From an uncultured Acidimicrobiales bacterium (GTDB lineage: Bacteria; Actinomycetota; Acidimicrobiia; Acidimicrobiales; UBA10347): a stretch of DNA of 8,289 bases. Position 1 is the first letter of the stretch. Each line of letters opens with the position of its first letter. The stretch is taken from the NCBI GenBank assembly GCA_937942965.1, contig CALDGN010000090.1, positions 1-8,289 on the forward strand, read 5' to 3'. Shown one piece after another: positions 4,964-8,289 of this stretch. The translations under genes and the position numbers were made by a program. A model generated the notes under the pieces. It was not told the DNA's origin and made no database searches. It saw only the letters and a list, made by a program, of their open reading frames with translations.

Positions 4964-7408
4964 ATGGGAACGCAGACCGCTGAAGCGGTTGAACCCGACG
5001 TGGCGCCATCGCGCGGGGCTCGACCAAACCACATGATCATCGTGTTCTGGGGCGTTATCGCCCTGATCACGGCCGTCTCCGGCATTGCCGCGGCGGTATT
5101 CGAATTCCACCACGAAGAAGGTGCGATCACCCGCGAGGTGTTTGGGAACATCCCGAACGCCATCAAGGCGATCTTCTACACCCTCATTCCGGTGCTCTTG
5201 ATCTACTGCGGCTTCCAGCTGTCGTTCCGGGTCAAGAACTGGCAACGAGGCGGTCCCGAGAAGCGGACCACCACGCCAAAGAACTTCAAGAAGCGCATGG
5301 AAGACATGCGTGCCGGTCTGTACATGCAGACCCTCATGCGTGATCCGGTCGCCGGAATCATGCACTCGATGATCTACTTCGGCTTCCTCATCTTGATGGC
5401 CGTCACGACCACCCTCGAGATCGACCATCAGCTTCCCGAGTCGCTCAAGTTCCTCAAGGGCGGCGTCTACAAGGGATACAGCGCGGTTGGCGACGCTGCT
5501 GGCCTCATCTTCATGCTCGGTCTGTTGTGGGCGCTCGGTCGCCGCATCGGTCCCCGCTCGATGCGTCCGTACCGGATCCGCATCAAGAACAAGCCCGAAC
5601 ACTTCGTGATCCTCGGCACGCTGCTCGCCATCGCGATCAGCGGTTTCGGTGCCGAAGCATTCCGCATCGCCCTCGACGGCAACCCTGACTTCGAGCAGTG
5701 GAGCTTTATCGGCTACCCGCTCGCACAGATGGTCGACGGCATGGGCAACCTGTCCGGCTGGCACCAGGCCTGGTGGATCGCCCACGTCATCAGCTTCGCT
5801 CTGTTCCTGCTGATCCTGCCGACCACGATGCTGCGTCACATGGTCACGTCGCCGGCGAACATGTACCTCAAGGATCGCGATCGCCCCAAGGGTGCGATGA
5901 AGCCGATGCCGAACCTGATGGAGACCGAGCTCGAATCGTTCGGTGCGGCCACCATCGAGGACTTCACCTGGAAGCAGCTGATGGACACCGACGCCTGCAC
6001 CATGTGTGGCCGTTGCACCGACGTCTGCCCGGCGCACGCCACCGGCAAGCCGCTCGACCCTCGTGAGATCGTGCTCAAGACCGGCGAAGTCATGGCCCGC
6101 TCCGGTACGCCCGCCGTGTCGCCACCGATCGGTGTCGACAAGGAAATCGCGGTCGCCAACGAGCCCGGCAACATCCTGGTCGAGCCGAACAACGTCTTTG
6201 ACCGCATCACCAGCGAAGAGATCTGGGCCTGCACGACCTGCAAGGCCTGCGACGAGAACTGTCCGGTCAACATCGAGATCCTCGACAAGATCCTCGACAT
6301 GCGCCGCTACCTGTCTCTGATGGAGAGCGACTTCCCGACCGAACTCGGCAACGCCTACCGGGCCATGGAAAACCAGGGCAACCCGTGGGGCATGGGCCAG
6401 GGCGAACGCGCCGACTGGGCTCAAGAGTTCGAGGGCATCGAGATCCTCGAAGGCGGCGATCCGATGAACGCCGAATTCCTGTACTGGGTCGGCTGCGCGG
6501 GTTCGTTCGACGACAAGAACAAGAAGGTCAGCCAGGCGTTCTCGAAGCTCATGCAGCGTTCGGGCGTCACCTTCGCCATCCTCGGCCCGTCCGAGATGTG
6601 CACCGGTGACCCGGCTCGCCGTTCCGGCAATGAGTACATCTTCCAGATGCTGGCGATGCAGAACATCGAGACGCTGAACTCGATGGGCGTCAAGAAGATC
6701 GTCACCCAGTGCCCACACTGCTTCAACACGCTCGCCAATGAGTACCCGCAGCTCGGCGGTCACTACGAAGTGATCCACCACAGCCAGCTGCTCGAGGTCC
6801 TCATCGACGAAGGCAAGCTCGACGTCTCGAACGCGACGCTCGAGGACCGGCTCGTCTACCACGACAGCTGCTACCTCGGTCGCCACAACGACGTCTACCT
6901 GGCGCCTCGCAACGTGGTCGGCTCGATCGGCGGCATCGAGGTCGTCGAGGCTGGCCGCAACGGCACCAAGGGCATGTGCTGTGGCGCCGGTGGCGCTCGC
7001 ATGTGGATGGAAGAACACATCGGCAAGCAGGTCAACGTCGAGCGTTCCCAGGAACTGCTCGAGACCGGTGCGTCACGCATCGCGACGGCGTGCCCGTTCT
7101 GTTACGTGATGATCGACGATGGCGTCAAGGGCGAGGGCGTCGAAGAAGACGAGGTCCTCGTGGCCGACATCTCGATGCACCTCCTCGAGGCCATCGAGAA
7201 CGGCGAGGCCAAGGCAACCGCCGTGGCGCTCAAGCCAACGAACCTGCGTGTTACCGAAGATGTGCTCGAAGGCCCACTCGGCTTCGGCATGCACGGTGCG
7301 ACCGACAACAACGCGGACGGCGAGGTTGACTCGGTGGGACCGATCGCTGCGCTGACCGCCGACGCCGAAGACACCTCCGAAGAGACGGACGCTTCCGAAG
7401 AGGAGTAA
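4964..7408 (+). CDS. EtfD-like membrane Fe-S oxidoreductase (NarI-like cytochrome b, two 4Fe-4S clusters, two CCG/HdrD-type domains)
   Basis: 814 residues. The N-terminal part has six hydrophobic segments at about 24-46, 66-88, 132-152, 174-193, 213-233 and 267-290, resembling the nitrate reductase gamma/HdrE heme-b domain; H134, H273 and H292 are candidate heme ligands. Two ferredoxin-type motifs follow: C345-x2-C348-x2-C351-x3-C355-P and C423-x2-C426-x2-C429-x3-C433-P. Then come two cysteine-rich CCG domains: C511, C546, C583-x2-C586, and C636, C672-C673, C710-x2-C713. This is the layout of mycobacterial Rv0338c (EtfD) and of ETF:menaquinone oxidoreductases. By inference it passes electrons from ETF, reduced during fatty acyl-CoA oxidation, to menaquinone at the cytoplasmic membrane. 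The last 70 residues form an acidic low-complexity tail after the conserved DISMHLLEAI. No etfAB genes flank it. The ATG at 4964 has a weak ribosome site but a well-placed -10; the Met at 5033 is a less likely start. An HdrD- or lactate/glycolate-oxidase-linked reductase is the alternative. Confidence 0.9.
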   Translation: MGTQTAEAVEPDVAPSRGARPNHMIIVFWGVIALITAVSGIAAAVFEFHHEEGAITREVFGNIPNAIKAIFYTLIPVLLIYCGFQLSFRVKNWQRGGPEKRTTTPKNFKKRMEDMRAGLYMQTLMRDPVAGIMHSMIYFGFLILMAVTTTLEIDHQLPESLKFLKGGVYKGYSAVGDAAGLIFMLGLLWALGRRIGPRSMRPYRIRIKNKPEHFVILGTLLAIAISGFGAEAFRIALDGNPDFEQWSFIGYPLAQMVDGMGNLSGWHQAWWIAHVISFALFLLILPTTMLRHMVTSPANMYLKDRDRPKGAMKPMPNLMETELESFGAATIEDFTWKQLMDTDACTMCGRCTDVCPAHATGKPLDPREIVLKTGEVMARSGTPAVSPPIGVDKEIAVANEPGNILVEPNNVFDRITSEEIWACTTCKACDENCPVNIEILDKILDMRRYLSLMESDFPTELGNAYRAMENQGNPWGMGQGERADWAQEFEGIEILEGGDPMNAEFLYWVGCAGSFDDKNKKVSQAFSKLMQRSGVTFAILGPSEMCTGDPARRSGNEYIFQMLAMQNIETLNSMGVKKIVTQCPHCFNTLANEYPQLGGHYEVIHHSQLLEVLIDEGKLDVSNATLEDRLVYHDSCYLGRHNDVYLAPRNVVGSIGGIEVVEAGRNGTKGMCCGAGGARMWMEEHIGKQVNVERSQELLETGASRIATACPFCYVMIDDGVKGEGVEEDEVLVADISMHLLEAIENGEAKATAVALKPTNLRVTEDVLEGPLGFGMHGATDNNADGEVDSVGPIAALTADAEDTSEETDASEEE

Positions 7409-7430
7409 CCCTCCGCATCACTCGAACTTT

Positions 7431-7470
7431 GAGTGTTCAGCCGCACCCGTGCAGCTGAGCACTCATTTTT
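7431..7470 (+). terminator. Rho-independent terminator of the Fe-S oxidoreductase gene
   Basis: GAGTGTTCAGC (7431-7441) pairs with GCTGAGCACTC (7454-7464) over 11 bp with one G-U pair. The loop can extend the stem further through GCA/TGC. The hairpin is followed by ATTTTTCGTTTT, a clear U-tract on the plus strand, 22 nt after the stop codon at 7406-7408. The right arm contains the stop codon of the convergent gene (7463-7465). On the minus strand no T-run follows, so termination there would be less efficient. Confidence 0.88.
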
Positions 7471-8287
7471 CGTTTTGGATGACGTCGGCGATCCACTCGT
7501 CGGTGAGCGGTGGGTGCGGTGCGTCGATTTCGCCGGTCGCCGCCATGCCACTGACCATGGCGGAGAACGTCGCCATGGTCGCTCGGTAGAGCGAGCCGCC
7601 GAGACTGACTCGGCGCACGCCGGCCTCTTTCGCCTGGGTGATCGACACCGGTCCACCGACGCCGACCAAACCGTTCACCGGGCCACCCGCGTTGGAGGTG
7701 ACGAAGGCGAGGTCCTCGATGGTCTTGGTGCCGGGCGCATAGAGACAGTCGGCGCCCGCGGCGGCGAATGACTGCAACCGGGCGACGGCCGTGTCGATCG
7801 CGTCGGGACCAGGTTGGTAGAGCAGCACTTCGGATCGGGCACAGATCACGAACGGCTCCGGCAACGCGCGGGCTGCTTCGACGGCGGCCACGATTCGTTC
7901 GACCGCAAGCCCATCGTCGTAAAGACCTCGGTCGGCGTCGCCTGACCAGTCCTCGATGCTGGCGCCCGCAGCGCCGATCGAGGCGAGTTCGGTGATGGTG
8001 GCCGCGACGTCGTCGGGCGAATGGCCCCACCCGTTCTCGGCATCGACGCTCACGGGGATGTCGACTGCGGCGCAGATCTCGGCCGCACGGGCGATGGACT
8101 CGTGACGGCTGAGTGCGCCCTCGCCGTCGACGCGGCCAATCGAATAGGCGTGGCCTGCGCTGGTGGTTCCGAGCGCCACGGCACCAGCGGCTTCGGCGAA
8201 GATGGCCGTGCCCGCGTCGTGCACATTGACGAGCACGAACGTGCCCTGGGAGTGAAGCTCGTGAAAGGCCTCGCCGGCGGTGCTCAT
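7463..8287 (-). CDS. Isocitrate lyase / phosphoenolpyruvate mutase superfamily protein
   Basis: 274 residues from the ATG at 8287 to the TGA at 7463, the usual full length for the PEP mutase/2-methylisocitrate-lyase-like group, so it appears complete although only two bases remain upstream. Seen: VNVHDAGTA (20-28) in place of the common NAWDAG, GTTSAGHAYSIGR (40-52), VDAENGWG (81-88), GASIEDW (108-114), ARSE (150-153), GADCLYAPG (178-186) and GVRRVSLGGSLYR (223-235). These are the strands of a TIM barrel; D82, E84, E112 and D113 are candidates for the metal/phosphate site. The isocitrate-lyase KKCGH loop is absent, so it is not a true isocitrate lyase. The family cleaves C-C or rearranges P-C bonds of small 2-oxo/hydroxy acids (oxaloacetate hydrolase, methylisocitrate lyase, carboxy-PEP mutase); the substrate here cannot be told. 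It is cytosolic, with no signal peptide, and converges on the Fe-S oxidoreductase gene, sharing its terminator hairpin. Confidence 0.88.
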   Translation of the reverse strand: MSTAGEAFHELHSQGTFVLVNVHDAGTAIFAEAAGAVALGTTSAGHAYSIGRVDGEGALSRHESIARAAEICAAVDIPVSVDAENGWGHSPDDVAATITELASIGAAGASIEDWSGDADRGLYDDGLAVERIVAAVEAARALPEPFVICARSEVLLYQPGPDAIDTAVARLQSFAAAGADCLYAPGTKTIEDLAFVTSNAGGPVNGLVGVGGPVSITQAKEAGVRRVSLGGSLYRATMATFSAMVSGMAATGEIDAPHPPLTDEWIADVIQNEK

Positions 8288-8289
8288 CG

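Noticed and set aside
4882..5166. Upstream extension of the dockerin-protein reading frame to an ATG at 5166
   Set aside because: It would overlap the start of the Fe-S oxidoreductase gene by about 200 nt and put about 95 residues in front of a clear signal peptide. The GTG at 4881 with GAGG upstream, or the ATG at 4854, fits much better.
4955..7018. Open 687-codon frame antisense to the Fe-S oxidoreductase
   Set aside because: It is the mirror of a GC-rich coding frame: His/Asp/Val/Arg-rich, without recognisable motifs, and it covers a highly conserved gene on the other strand.
1..8289. Defence system, CRISPR array, prophage or mobile element
   Set aside because: No repeat-spacer pattern, transposase, integrase, nuclease or toxin-antitoxin motif was found, and composition is even across the window.

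Overview
The window is GC-rich, densely coded DNA with strongly G/C-biased third codon positions. Codon use, an actinobacterial-type Fe-S oxidoreductase resembling mycobacterial Rv0338c (EtfD), a dockerin with VDIxDAL helices and a possible leaderless start together suggest a high-GC actinobacterium. A marine Acidimicrobiia (Ilumatobacter-like) lineage is my best guess. No rRNA, tRNA, CRISPR array, insertion sequence or phage gene is visible.

Layout from left to right. Positions 1-387 (minus) hold the N-terminal 129 residues of a reductase of the thioester-reductase/fatty acyl-CoA reductase-like SDR group, running off the left edge. Positions 388-521 are non-coding and carry a perfect 8-bp inverted repeat plus smaller hairpins. 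Positions 522-941 (minus) encode a complete DUF3237 protein. Positions 1000-4881 (minus) encode a secreted modular protein of about 1290 residues: signal peptide, three SdrD B-like domains, a Pro/Glu/Ala-rich linker, seven Cys-paired beta modules and a C-terminal type I dockerin. These three minus-strand genes are tandem and could be partly co-transcribed, with gaps of 58 and 134 nt. Positions 4882-4963 are a short divergent intergenic region. Positions 4964-7408 (plus) encode an 814-residue membrane Fe-S oxidoreductase with six membrane helices, two [4Fe-4S] motifs and two CCG domains. A strong intrinsic terminator at 7431-7470 follows. Positions 7463-8287 (minus) encode a complete isocitrate lyase/PEP mutase superfamily protein that converges on this terminator; its stop codon lies inside the hairpin.

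Working together: the Fe-S protein probably passes electrons from electron transfer flavoprotein (fatty acyl-CoA oxidation) to menaquinone. The SDR may act on fatty acyl or other thioesters, and the PEP mutase-like enzyme probably handles small 2-oxo or hydroxy acids. The dockerin protein is an extracellular structural or adhesive protein with no visible catalytic domain. I see no evidence that these genes form a single pathway. The least ordinary item is the dockerin protein with its seven Cys-paired modules; the rest are recognisable families in an ordinary chromosomal setting.
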